Below, piece by piece: positions 36,134 to 45,514 of a stretch of DNA of 48,743 bases. This DNA is from Paraburkholderia sp. C35. Its GTDB lineage: Bacteria; Pseudomonadota; Gammaproteobacteria; Burkholderiales; Burkholderiaceae. The stretch covers positions 1-48,743 of the forward strand of contig NZ_QBUY01000063.1 of the NCBI RefSeq assembly GCF_003121405.1. The letters run 5' to 3'. The position numbers and the translations under genes are program-made. The notes beneath the pieces were generated by a model. That model had not been told where the DNA came from. It ran no database searches and saw only the letters and a list, made by a program, of their open reading frames with translations. How positions within the stretch are numbered: position 1 is the first letter of the stretch; every line of letters begins with the position of its first letter.

Positions 36134-37759
36134 ATGCCGGACTACGCTTCTCCCGCCGCTTCAGGTGACAAACCGCACGCCTTTCCCGCTCAGGCGAGCC
36201 CGTGCGACGATCTCGCGATCCGCGCGCATCCTCTGGCCCACCTTCCCTGCCGCCGCAAACGGTTAGCGCTCGCCGCGACGATCCTCGGATCGAGCATGGC
36301 GTTCATCGACAGCTCCGTCGTCAACGTCGCGTTGCCTGCCATCCAGACCGAACTCGGCGCGAGCGTCGCGGAGATGCAATGGGTGGGCAGCGCGTATCTG
36401 CTGTTGCTGGCGTCGCTTGTGCTGATCGGTGGCGCGATGGGAGACCGGCTCGGACGGCGCACGGTGTTCATCGCGGGCATCGTGCTGTTCACGGTGGCGT
36501 CGGCAGCGTGCGGGCTTGCGCCTGGGCCACGCGCCCTGATCGCCGCGCGCGCCGTGCAAGGTGCGGGCGCCGCGCTGCTGGTGCCGAGCAGCCTTGCGAT
36601 CATCGGCTCGGTGTTCGACGATCCTGCACGCGGCCACGCCATCGGCGCGTGGGCGGGCATCGGCGCGAGCACCTCGGCGTGCGGGCCGGTCGTGGGCGGC
36701 TGGCTGGGCGACGCGGTCTCGTGGCGGGCGATTTTCTACCTCAACGTGCCGATCGCGGCGATCACGGTGGCGCTGGCGCTGTCGTCCGTGCCCGACAGCC
36801 GGGACAGCGTGACGTTGCAGCGCCTCGACTGGACGGGCGCACTGGCGGCGGCGCTGGGGCTTGGCCTGTTGACCTACGGCCTGACACTCGCCTCGTCCGA
36901 CGGTTTCGCCGACACCGTCGTGATCGGCAGCATCGTCGGCGGGCTGATCCTGTGCGGCGTGTTCTTCGTCATCGAGGCACGCAGCCACGATCCGATGATG
37001 CCGCTCGATGTGTTTCATTCGCGAGATTTCAGCGGCGCAAACCTCGTCACCCTGCTCGTCTATTTCGGCATGAGCGGGGCCATGTTCTTCCTGCCTTACA
37101 CGCTGATTCGCGCGCACGGCTATTCGGCGACGGAAGCGGGCGCTGCCCTGTTGCCCGTGCCGGTCGTGATCGGCGTGCTGTCGCGCTTCACGGGCGGCCT
37201 GTCGTCGCGCTGGGGTCCGCGCATGCTGCTGACGGTCGGCCCCGCGATCGCCGCCGCCGGCTTCATGCTGATCGTGCTGCCCGGATGGCTCGATTTCGAC
37301 CAGACCCGTTACTGGACCAGCTTCTTCCCCGGCCTGGCCGTGCTCGGCCTCGGCATGACCATCACGGTAGCGCCGCTTTCCACAACCGTGATGATGTCCG
37401 TGACGGCCGCGCGCACGGGTGTCGCGTCGGGCATCAATAACGCCGTCGCGCGGATCGCTAGCCTGCTGGCTATCGCCGTGCTCGGCATCGTGTTCGTGTG
37501 GTCGCACGATGCGGCGCTGTCGACGCGGCTCGAGCAGTTGCACATTCCCGCCGATCTGCATCGCGCGGGACAACTGCTCGCGCCTGACATCATGGCGGGC
37601 ACGCATGCCGTGCCCAGCGAGATCGTCGCCGCGCAAGCCGATGCACTCGATGCGGGGCTGCGTGCCGTCGCACTGGTGTCGGCAGCCTGCGCGCTGCTCG
37701 GCGCAGCCTGCGCAGCGGCGATGATCGGCTCACGCCAGCGCCCGGCTCCGAACCCGTGA
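36134..37759 (+). CDS. DHA2-family MFS exporter
   Basis: 541 aa from the ATG at 36134; the ATG at 36116 is possible but has no ribosome site and lies inside the inverted repeat. A hydrophilic N-terminus of about 40 residues is followed by 14 predicted membrane segments. Motif D1 is MAFIDSSVVNVALPAIQTEL, motif A is GDRLGRRTVFIAG and motif C is GPVVGGWLGD. These place it in the EmrB/QacA drug:H+ antiporter group. The substrate is unknown. No local repressor gene is adjacent. The NIPSNAP gene follows after about 90 bases. Confidence 0.9.
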   Translation: MPDYASPAASGDKPHAFPAQASPCDDLAIRAHPLAHLPCRRKRLALAATILGSSMAFIDSSVVNVALPAIQTELGASVAEMQWVGSAYLLLLASLVLIGGAMGDRLGRRTVFIAGIVLFTVASAACGLAPGPRALIAARAVQGAGAALLVPSSLAIIGSVFDDPARGHAIGAWAGIGASTSACGPVVGGWLGDAVSWRAIFYLNVPIAAITVALALSSVPDSRDSVTLQRLDWTGALAAALGLGLLTYGLTLASSDGFADTVVIGSIVGGLILCGVFFVIEARSHDPMMPLDVFHSRDFSGANLVTLLVYFGMSGAMFFLPYTLIRAHGYSATEAGAALLPVPVVIGVLSRFTGGLSSRWGPRMLLTVGPAIAAAGFMLIVLPGWLDFDQTRYWTSFFPGLAVLGLGMTITVAPLSTTVMMSVTAARTGVASGINNAVARIASLLAIAVLGIVFVWSHDAALSTRLEQLHIPADLHRAGQLLAPDIMAGTHAVPSEIVAAQADALDAGLRAVALVSAACALLGAACAAAMIGSRQRPAPNP

Positions 37760-37846
37760 CATCGACATTTCCTGTCAGCCTGAAACATCGCATGCAACGG
37801 TGCGCCGATACTGACCGTCATCCATCCAACGACGACGGAAATTGCC

Positions 37847-38188
37847 ATGACGATCACCTGCTTTATCCGCTACCAGATCGATCCGTTCCAGCGCGACGCG
37901 TTCCGGCAATACGCGCAGAACTGGGGCGACATCATTCCGCGCTGCGGCGGCCATCTGCTCGGCTATTTCCTGCCGCACGAAGGGACCAACGACATCGCGT
38001 GGGGGCTGATCGCGTTCGACAGCCTCGCGGCGTACGAGGCGTATCGTGCGCGGCTGCGCACCGATCCGGCGTCGGTGGCGAACTTCCGTACGGCGCAGGA
38101 GCAGCGATTTATCCTGCGCGAAGAACGGACCTTCACGGAAGTGGTGGACGGCACGCTCGGCAAGCCCGCGCGCCCGCTTGACGTATAA
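37847..38188 (+). CDS. NIPSNAP-family protein
   Basis: 113 aa. MTITCFIRYQIDPFQRDAFR, then WGDIIPRCGGHLLGYFLPHE and GLIAFDSLAAYEAYRARLR, are typical of the bacterial NIPSNAP ferredoxin-like fold. GGAAA is six bases before the ATG. These small proteins often act as dimers of unknown enzymatic role. It may be co-transcribed with the exporter. Confidence 0.9.
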   Translation: MTITCFIRYQIDPFQRDAFRQYAQNWGDIIPRCGGHLLGYFLPHEGTNDIAWGLIAFDSLAAYEAYRARLRTDPASVANFRTAQEQRFILREERTFTEVVDGTLGKPARPLDV

Positions 38189-38405
38189 CGCGAAAGCCGC
38201 GTCATTTCATTGTCATCTAGCACAAAAACACACGAAAAAGCGCGCATCGCACGCTCAGATGCGCGTGGAATCTTCGATTTTCACGTATTGCGGAACTAAT
38301 TGCGCTTCGCCGGGGTCGCTTAATTTTACTCAGTCGAAACGAGGTGGCTTCCGGCATCGCATCGCGTCCCGCTGTACGCGCATCGCCGTCGGTCACCGGC
38401 CCTAC

Positions 38406-40934
38406 ATGCGCAAATTTTTAGTTATCTGTCTGCTCGCGCTTTTCTGCGCGCCAGCCTTCTCCGCCGTGACGGCCACGACCAGTGCGTCCGGCGCGTCCGC
38501 CACCACCGTCACGCTGACACCCGATCAGGCGCGCCAGGCGTTGCAGGTGCTGAACGACCCCAAAAAGCGGGCGCAGATCGAAGACACTCTGACGGCCATC
38601 GCCGCCGCCGGCGTGCTCGCGACACCCGATACGCCCGCGTCCGCCGCCTCCGCCACGGCAGCCGCCGAACCCGCATCCGGCGCTAGCGTGGCGGCCGCGT
38701 TCAAATCGAATGGGCTCGCGTCCCAACTGGTGCGCCAGGGCGCGCACTGGATCACGGTGGGCGGGATGTCGCTCAAGCGCTCGGTCGCGGTGTTGCTCGA
38801 TACGTCGTCGGCACGCTACTGGTGGAACGTGCAACTCTCGGATCCGCACGAGCGCGCCAAAGTGTTCGGCGTACTGCTCGCGTTGATCGGCACACTGCTG
38901 CCCGCCATCGCGCTCGAATGGCTCACGCGCAGATTGCTGCGCCGGGCGCGTGCGGCCATCATCGCGCGTCGCCAGGCGCGTGAGGCACGGGAAGCGCACG
39001 AGCAGGCGCACGAACTGGCACATGAAGCGGCTGCGTCGTCGATGTCGACGCCACCCGCGTCATCGGCGGCTGCCGATGCTGCCGCGCCCAATGTCGACAG
39101 CCAGCAAAAGGAAGCGCGCAGCCAGCGCCAGGCGGAGCATCACTGGACCACGCTCCAGCGCCTGCCGAGCGCCGCGCTGCAACTGCTGTTGCGCATGCTG
39201 CCGCTGGTGGTGTTCGTCGCCGCCGCCAGCGCGCTGATGTCGGCCTTCACCCGCGACGGCACCGTGCCGGATATGGCGCTCGACGGCCTGATCGATCTGT
39301 ACATGATCTGTCGCGCCATCGTGATCGCAGCGGGCTTCTTCCTGCAGCCGGACGCACCGGGACTGCGGCTACTGCGGCTGCCCGACAGCTGGGCGCTGTT
39401 CATGCAGCGCTGGGTGATCCGCGTGGTCAGCGTGATCGGCGCGGGCGGCGCGCTGATCGAGATCGCCACCGCGCTCGGCCTGAGCGATGCGGCGCACCTG
39501 CCGCTCGTGAAGCTGCTCGCGCTGGTCGGACACGTGATGGTGTCCATCATGATCCTGCAATGCCGCGCGCCCGTTTCGGCGCTGCTGCGCGAGCGCACTC
39601 TCAACAAGACAGCGGAGAGCGCCAGCCAGCGTTCCGTGACCATCCTTGCGCACGGCCTGATCGACATGTGGGCGTGGGTGGCCGTGTTCATCGTGATGGC
39701 GCTGTGGTTCGTGTGGGCGCTCGACGTCCACAACGGCTATCGCACGCTGCTGCATCTGGGCGGCCTGTCGCTGGCTGTGCTGGTGGCGGCGCGGGTGGTG
39801 TCGATCGTGTTGTTCGGCGCGCTCGGCCGGCTCTTTCACGTCGATGAAGGCGAGGAGCGTTCGCTGATCCATCAGCATGCGTACCGCTACTATCCGTTGA
39901 TCCGGCGCGCGATCTCAACGCTGGTGGTGCTCGTCACCGCGCTGGTGCTGCTGCAGGTGTGGGGCTTCGATGTTTGGCAATTCTTCCGGCCCGGCGCGAT
40001 CGGTCACCGGCTGACGTCGGCGCTCGTGACGATTGGCGTGTCGGCGGTGCTCGCGCTGGTGGTGTGGGAGATTGCGAATGTCGCCGTCGAAAAACGCCTT
40101 GCGCAATGGACACGCAGCGGCGACCTGATGCGTGCCGCGCGGCTGCGCACGCTGGTGCCGATGCTGCGTTCCGCGCTGTTCGTGGTGATCGCGCTGGTCG
40201 TGGTGATGACCGGCCTGAGCGAACTGGGCGTGAACACGGCGCCGCTGCTGGCGAGCGCGAGTATCTTCGGCGTCGCGCTCGGTTTTGGCTCGCAAAAACT
40301 GGTGCAGGACTTCATCACGGGCATCTTCCTGCTGATGGAAAACGCGATGCAGGTCGGCGACTGGGTGACGCTCGCAGGCGTGTCGGGCACGGTCGAATAT
40401 CTGTCGATCCGCACCGTGCGCCTGCGCGGCGGCGACGGTTCGCTGTACACCGTGCCGTTCAGTTCGGTATCGACCGTGAACAACACGAACCGTGGTCTCG
40501 GCAATGCGGCCGTGCGGGTCAGCATCGCGTTCGGCCAGGACGTCGATCTCGCCATTGCGACGCTCAAGGACATTGGCGCCGCGCTGCGCGAAGACGAGCA
40601 TTTCAAGGACGGCATCCTGTCGGATTTCAGCTTCTGGGGCGTCGCTGCCGTGGATGGCGCCGCCGTGACGCTCGCCGGGCAGATTCAATGCCGCGATTCG
40701 TCGCGCTGGCCGGTGCAGCGTGAGTTCAACCGGCGCATCTTCGATTCGTTCCGCGCGAAGGGCATCGAGATTGCCAATCCTCAGCGCAGCATGCTGATTC
40801 CCGTCACCCCCTCGGCTGGCACCGGCGATTCCGTGGACGACGAACTCGAAGGGCCGCCGCGCCCTTCGAACAAGCAGGACGCCGCAGCTGCAGAGAAGCC
40901 ATCGACGAAAGCGACGCGGCAACTGGACTCATGA
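38406..40934 (+). CDS. Large mechanosensitive ion channel, MscS/YbiO type
   Basis: 842 aa from the ATG at 38406 (MRKFLVICLLALFCAPAFSA, a clean signal peptide); the frame stays open upstream but is not coding there. The Shine-Dalgarno is weak. A periplasmic Ala/Thr-rich domain (25-150) precedes about nine or ten membrane segments. A His/Glu/Ala-rich charged linker (about 180-245) sits after the first. The MscS core near 600-700 has the pore helix LLASASIFGVALGFGSQKLV, then QDFITGIFLLMENAMQVGDW and the beta domain VSGTVEYLSIRTVRLRGGDG. It protects against osmotic downshock. The 3' end overlaps the convergent SRPBCC gene by six bases. Confidence 0.93.
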   Translation: MRKFLVICLLALFCAPAFSAVTATTSASGASATTVTLTPDQARQALQVLNDPKKRAQIEDTLTAIAAAGVLATPDTPASAASATAAAEPASGASVAAAFKSNGLASQLVRQGAHWITVGGMSLKRSVAVLLDTSSARYWWNVQLSDPHERAKVFGVLLALIGTLLPAIALEWLTRRLLRRARAAIIARRQAREAREAHEQAHELAHEAAASSMSTPPASSAAADAAAPNVDSQQKEARSQRQAEHHWTTLQRLPSAALQLLLRMLPLVVFVAAASALMSAFTRDGTVPDMALDGLIDLYMICRAIVIAAGFFLQPDAPGLRLLRLPDSWALFMQRWVIRVVSVIGAGGALIEIATALGLSDAAHLPLVKLLALVGHVMVSIMILQCRAPVSALLRERTLNKTAESASQRSVTILAHGLIDMWAWVAVFIVMALWFVWALDVHNGYRTLLHLGGLSLAVLVAARVVSIVLFGALGRLFHVDEGEERSLIHQHAYRYYPLIRRAISTLVVLVTALVLLQVWGFDVWQFFRPGAIGHRLTSALVTIGVSAVLALVVWEIANVAVEKRLAQWTRSGDLMRAARLRTLVPMLRSALFVVIALVVVMTGLSELGVNTAPLLASASIFGVALGFGSQKLVQDFITGIFLLMENAMQVGDWVTLAGVSGTVEYLSIRTVRLRGGDGSLYTVPFSSVSTVNNTNRGLGNAAVRVSIAFGQDVDLAIATLKDIGAALREDEHFKDGILSDFSFWGVAAVDGAAVTLAGQIQCRDSSRWPVQREFNRRIFDSFRAKGIEIANPQRSMLIPVTPSAGTGDSVDDELEGPPRPSNKQDAAAAEKPSTKATRQLDS

Positions 40935-41417
40935 TGAATGCTCGACGCCAAGGAGTTGCGCGTCGAGCAGACGGGCCAGCGCTTCGCCGCCCTGCTGCAT
41001 CACGTAATCGTGATTCCATTTGAAGAACGGGCGCGCGAGCGGCGCGAGCAGATTCATCCAGCCGCGCTTCGTGCGCACGCGCCATTCGTAGCGCACCACA
41101 GTCGCTTCGCCCTGCGTTGAGAACTGCCAGCGCCCCGTTCCCTCGACATCGCCGCCCGCCTCGCCCTCTAGCAGCACCAGCGGCTCGACGCGGGTCACGC
41201 GCATATCGAACGCCACGCGATACGGCAAGCGCCCCTTCCACGTATAGCGATGCAGCGCGCCGACGCCGTCGCTTCCACCTGGCTCCACTTCGATCACACG
41301 CTCGACGCAGGTCCACCATTGCGGCCAGCGCGCCGGGTCGTGGATCGCATCCCACACGGCTTGCAGGGGCGCGTCGATCCGCCAGATCGTCGTGAAGCGG
41401 TATTCGTCTGCGGGCAT
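40929..41417 (-). CDS. SRPBCC (START-like) family protein
   Basis: 162 aa. The N-terminus WRIDAPLQAVWDAIHDPARW PQWW pattern, the central LLEGEAGGDVEGTGRWQFS and the C-terminal helix FFKWNHDYVMQQGGEALARL fit the polyketide cyclase/SRPBCC lipid-binding fold. GGGAG lies about seven bases upstream of the ATG. It starts 30 bases after the helicase gene on the same strand, so it is probably the third gene of the LexA-controlled operon. A link to DNA repair is not known for this family. Confidence 0.87.
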   Translation of the reverse strand: MPADEYRFTTIWRIDAPLQAVWDAIHDPARWPQWWTCVERVIEVEPGGSDGVGALHRYTWKGRLPYRVAFDMRVTRVEPLVLLEGEAGGDVEGTGRWQFSTQGEATVVRYEWRVRTKRGWMNLLAPLARPFFKWNHDYVMQQGGEALARLLDAQLLGVEHSS

Positions 41418-41447
41418 GAGGTGTCTCCCGTTCTGCCCTGCTCGCTA

Positions 41448-43715
41448 TCAGGTCTGCACTTTCCACCAGCGCGGCAACAACCGTCTCACCTCTGCGCGCT
41501 GATAACGGTCGTCGATCAGATGCACGACACCCGCGTCCTGCTCGGTACGGATCACGCGCCCTGCCGCCTGCACCACCTTCTGCATGCCGGGGAACAGATA
41601 CGCGTAATCGTAACCATTGCCGAACTGCGTATCGAGCGTGCGGCGCATCTGTTCGTTGACGTCGTTCATCTGCGGCAAGCCGAGCGTCGCGATGAATGCG
41701 CCGATCAGCCGTTCGCCGACCAGATCGATGCCTTCCGAAAACGCGCCGCCCAGCACCGCGAAACCTACGCCCTTGCCATCCAACGCGAAGCGCGCGAGGA
41801 ACGCGTCACGCGCCGCTTCGTCCATGCGCGGCTCCTGGGTCCAGACAGGCACATGCGGATGCCGCTCACGCATCGAACCCGCGACGCGTTGCAGATAGTC
41901 GAAGCTGCTCAGAAAGCCGAGATAGTTGCCGGGCCGTTCCGCGTACTGCCGCGCGATGAGATCGACGATCGGCTCCAGCGAACGCTCGCGGTCGCGCCAG
42001 CGCGTCGACACATGATGCGCGACATGCACGTCCAGTTGCTCGGCGCGGAACGGTCCTTCGACATCGAGCCAGCCGGTGTCGAAGGGCAAGCCGAGCATGT
42101 CGCGATAGAAATGCTGCGGACTGAGCGTGCCGGAAAACACGATGGTCGCGCGCGCAGCGGCGTAACGCGGCTTGAGAAACGGTGCGGGAATCACGTTGCG
42201 CACGCAGATATCGGTCGAAGCCTTCGCGCGTGATGCGCCATGTTGCGCAGCGACTGTGACATCGACGATGGAATGATCGCCGAACTGCTCGACCAGCGAC
42301 ATCAGATGCAGCGCGTCGAAATAGAATCGCAATGCGTTTTCATCGACGGAATGCGGCATCTCGGCAAGCTGATCGCCGATTGCGGCAAGCAGGTTCTGCA
42401 GCGCGGACTGAAACTTTGGCGGCACGGCGGGCAGCACTTCATACGCCGTATTGCGCTCGCGGTTCAGCGCATTCCATTCGCGATTCAGCCGGTCGAATGG
42501 CTTTTTCAGCGCTGCGGGCGCAACAAGACGCACGCCGCGAAACGCGTGCTGATCGAGCGTCGCGCTATACATGCGGCGGGCGCGGTCGGGCAGATTGTGC
42601 GCTTCGTCGGCGAGCACGGCGACGCGCCAGCCATTCATCTGCGTGAGCGCGTACAGCATCGCGCTGCTATCGAAGTAGTAGTTGTAGTCGCCGATCACGA
42701 CGTCGCACCAGCGCGCCATTTCCTGCGCCAGATAGTACGGACAGATGTCGTGCGCGAGCGCCGCCTCGCGCACGGTCGCGCGATCGAGCGTGCGCGTCTG
42801 CAATGCCGTATCGCGTGCGGCAGGCAAGCGGTCGTAAAAGCCGCGCGCCAAGGGACACGATTCGCCATCGCAGGATTTGTCGGGATGCTCGCACGCCTTG
42901 TCGCGCGCGACGAGTTCGAGCGTACGCAACGGCAGCGGCGTGTCGCTGCGATGCAGGGATTCGATGGCATCGAGCGCCAGCGCGCGGCCCGGCGTTTTGG
43001 CCGTCAGGAAGCACACGCGGTCGAGATGATCCGCCCCGCACGCCTTGAGCAGCGGAAAAATCGTGCCGAGCGTCTTGCCGATACCCGTCGGCGCCTGCGC
43101 CATCAGACAGCGTCCATCGCGTGCCGCGCGAAACACGGCCACGGAAAGCTCGCGCTGTCCGCTGCGAAACTCGCCGTAGGGGAAACGCAGCGCGTTCAAC
43201 GCGGCGTTGCGTGTGTCGCGATGCGCTGCTTCGCGCGCGGCCCATGCAACGAAGCGCTCGCACTGGTCTTCGAAGAATGCGCGCAACGATGCCGCCGTAT
43301 GCTGTTCCGTCAGCACCGTTTCTTTTTGTGAAGCGATGTCGAAGTACACCAGCGCGACGGTCAACGCATCGAGCGCGCGTGTCTCGCACAGCAAATGTCC
43401 ATACACGCGTGCCTGCGCCCAATGCAACGTGCGATGGTTCGCGGGCATCCGGTCGAGATCGCCGCGATGCGTCTTGATCTCTTCGAGCCGGTTCAGCGCC
43501 GGATCATAGCCGTCTGCACGTCCACGCACTGTGAGGTTGCCGTGTGTGCCCGTCAGCGTGATTTCCGTTTCGTAGCCGGACGCGCGGCGCCCCGTCACCA
43601 CCTGATGCCCGGCAATGCCTTCGAGCGCCGACGGCGCGGGCGTGAAGCGCAGATCGAGATCGCCGCGCCGCGCGGTGAATTCGCACAGCGTGCGCACGGC
43701 GACGATGTAGCTCAT
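41448..43715 (-). CDS. Cas4-like nuclease fused to Fe-S superfamily 2 helicase
   Basis: 755 aa. The N-terminal ~110 residues carry a PD-(D/E)XK nuclease signature: Asp68 in GRADGYD, Glu79-x-Lys81 in LEEIKT and Gln101 in HWAQARVYGH. A DinG/XPD (Rad3)-type helicase follows, with Walker A APTGIGKT (208-215), four cysteines for an iron-sulfur cluster (275, 282, 287, 325) and DEAH box (370-373). Motifs V/VI are in VLGGAFSEGIDLVGERLIGA and QAAGRVIRTEQD. The ATG overlaps the stop codon of the FAN1-like gene (ATGA), so translation is coupled. It should unwind and cut branched or damaged DNA. The operon has a LexA box. Confidence 0.92.
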   Translation of the reverse strand: MSYIVAVRTLCEFTARRGDLDLRFTPAPSALEGIAGHQVVTGRRASGYETEITLTGTHGNLTVRGRADGYDPALNRLEEIKTHRGDLDRMPANHRTLHWAQARVYGHLLCETRALDALTVALVYFDIASQKETVLTEQHTAASLRAFFEDQCERFVAWAAREAAHRDTRNAALNALRFPYGEFRSGQRELSVAVFRAARDGRCLMAQAPTGIGKTLGTIFPLLKACGADHLDRVCFLTAKTPGRALALDAIESLHRSDTPLPLRTLELVARDKACEHPDKSCDGESCPLARGFYDRLPAARDTALQTRTLDRATVREAALAHDICPYYLAQEMARWCDVVIGDYNYYFDSSAMLYALTQMNGWRVAVLADEAHNLPDRARRMYSATLDQHAFRGVRLVAPAALKKPFDRLNREWNALNRERNTAYEVLPAVPPKFQSALQNLLAAIGDQLAEMPHSVDENALRFYFDALHLMSLVEQFGDHSIVDVTVAAQHGASRAKASTDICVRNVIPAPFLKPRYAAARATIVFSGTLSPQHFYRDMLGLPFDTGWLDVEGPFRAEQLDVHVAHHVSTRWRDRERSLEPIVDLIARQYAERPGNYLGFLSSFDYLQRVAGSMRERHPHVPVWTQEPRMDEAARDAFLARFALDGKGVGFAVLGGAFSEGIDLVGERLIGAFIATLGLPQMNDVNEQMRRTLDTQFGNGYDYAYLFPGMQKVVQAAGRVIRTEQDAGVVHLIDDRYQRAEVRRLLPRWWKVQT

Positions 43716-45436
43716 GCCGCCTCCGTGTCCGTCAGATCATCGACATGTGCTGCGCCGTCGCGCTCGGTCCAGCGCACGTCGAGCACGCGCACAGGCATGC
43801 CGTGCTGCACGCAGTACGCGAGCCAGCGGATCTGGTTGTCCTGCAGCCGGTCGCCCGGCCCTTTCACTTCGATCAGTTCATAGCGCCGTTCGTGCGGCCA
43901 GAAGCGGATCAGATCGGGCAAGCCGGAGCGGTTCGTGCGGATATCGGCGAGCAGCCGCTCGAACCACAGTTTCAGATGTGCGGCGGGCAGACAGTCGAGC
44001 GCGAGCGTCAGCAGTTCGCGCGTGAGCATGCCCCAGAACACGAATGGCGATTGCAGCCCGGCTTTGGTTTCGAAGTGGCGCAGAATCGTCTCGCGGTACG
44101 CGTCGCTGTCCAGTTGCGCGAAGCACATGTCGAACTGCGCGGCGCGGCGCACGCGGAAATCGGGCGCGTGCAGATCGGCGGGACCGCGCTGGAACGGGTG
44201 AAAGAATGCGCCCGGCACGGCCTCGAAAACGGGCTCCCAGCACAGCAGGCCGAACAGCGAATTGATCAGCGCGTTCTCGACGTAATGCACGGGCGCGTCA
44301 TCCGTCGACAGATGGTCGCGCACCGCGTATTCGACGGCGATCGGATCGAGCGGGCGCAGCAATTCGATCATGCCGCGCTGTGCGGCGCGTGCGGACTCGG
44401 GCTTGCGCACAGCACCACCGAGCCGCCTTTGCAGGCGCGGCAGCATGCGCGCAATACGCTGCTGTTCCTCTTCGCTTTCGGGCGCGACGGCAGCCTGCAT
44501 GGCCAGTTCGAGCGCTTGCGCATCGCGGCCCGCGCGCTCCAGCACGCGCATGCGACGATGGCGCGCGCCCGGCCATGTGCAACGTTCATAGATTCGCAAG
44601 GCCGCGTCCCAGTCGTGTCGCCGCTCGGCCTGATAGCCGATGGCGAACAGCAGCTTCGCGCGGCGCAAGGCCAGCCACGCGTTGTGCTGCGTATCGATAG
44701 CATCGACGGCTTCGAGCAGCGGGTCGAGCGCTTCGCCGTCCGTCAGTTCGAGCAGTTCGCGGCACGCATGCAACGCAAGATAACAGTCGACATCTTCGCG
44801 CTGCTGAAACGCCCGCGACGATGGGGCGAACGCCACGCGTTCGTACTGATACACGCCCAGATCGGCGAGCACGAACTCGGACCAGTCCTGATACAGATTG
44901 CCGAAGAACATCAGCCGCAAACGCTCGCACAGCGGTGCAACGAGTACGCGCACGGCGCTTTCGCCGGCTTGCGCATCCCAATCGACATAACGCTTTGGCT
45001 GGGCGTGCGCAGCATCCGCCGCGCGCAGCGCTTCCAGCCAGTCGGGTTTACGCAAGCCCTTGAAAGCAGGCGTCGCGGCGAATGCGCGTTGCAGTTCGGG
45101 GCGTGTGGCAAGCGCGAACAGTTCGTCGAGCGAGACTTCCGCGTCCGCGTCAACCCAGCCGAGCGCGGCAAGCGGCGCAGCGGCCGCGGCAGGACAACCG
45201 ATTTCCGCATACGCAAGCCGCGCCGTGCGAAACAGCGTGCCTTTGCGCATCAGCATGCGCACGAGCAGCGCGCGCGACGCTTTGGGCAGACGGGCGCCGT
45301 CGCGCAGGAAAGCATCGAGAAAATCGCGCTCGCTGCTGCTGAGCAGATCGTCGTAACGTTCGGCGATCCACGCGAGCGCGCGCTCGAAATTCGACAGGTA
45401 CTAGAACGGATCGGGAGCGTCGGTCGGCACGGCCAT
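43712..45436 (-). pseudogene. FAN1-like VRR-NUC nuclease with in-frame stop at codon 12
   Basis: From the ATG at 45436 the frame reads MAVPTDAPDPF, TAG (45401-45403), then YLSNFERALAWIAERYDDLL and on to the stop at 43712; without the TAG it would be 574 aa. FAN1 relatives usually have Tyr-Tyr at this point, so TAC to TAG is the likely change. The C-terminal VRR-NUC domain has GLPDL (Asp508 in full-length numbering) and IEVKGPGDRLQDNQIRWL (Glu523, Lys525, Gln in the last helix), the catalytic set of FAN1 structure-specific nucleases that process DNA crosslinks. A middle TPR-like helical part is intact. Reinitiation at GTG/ATG near 45262-45268 would yield a 516-518-aa protein missing the N-terminal helices. 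The stop overlaps the helicase start. Confidence 0.85.
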
Positions 45437-45449
45437 GGACACAGGAAGG

Positions 45450-45465
45450 CTGTATATTTATACAG
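45450..45465. promoter_or_regulatory. LexA (SOS) box of the fan1-helicase operon
   Basis: CTGTATATTTATACAG fits the CTGT-N8-ACAG LexA consensus with an AT-only centre; the dyad extends to 9-base perfect arms (45448-45467). It lies 14 bases upstream of the FAN1 start codon. On the minus strand a TATGAT -10-like hexamer immediately precedes it, so bound LexA would block initiation. Confidence 0.88.
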
Positions 45466-45514
45466 CCATCATAGCAAAACCAGGCCGCCCGCCGAGACAG
45501 AACGCGCACACGCG

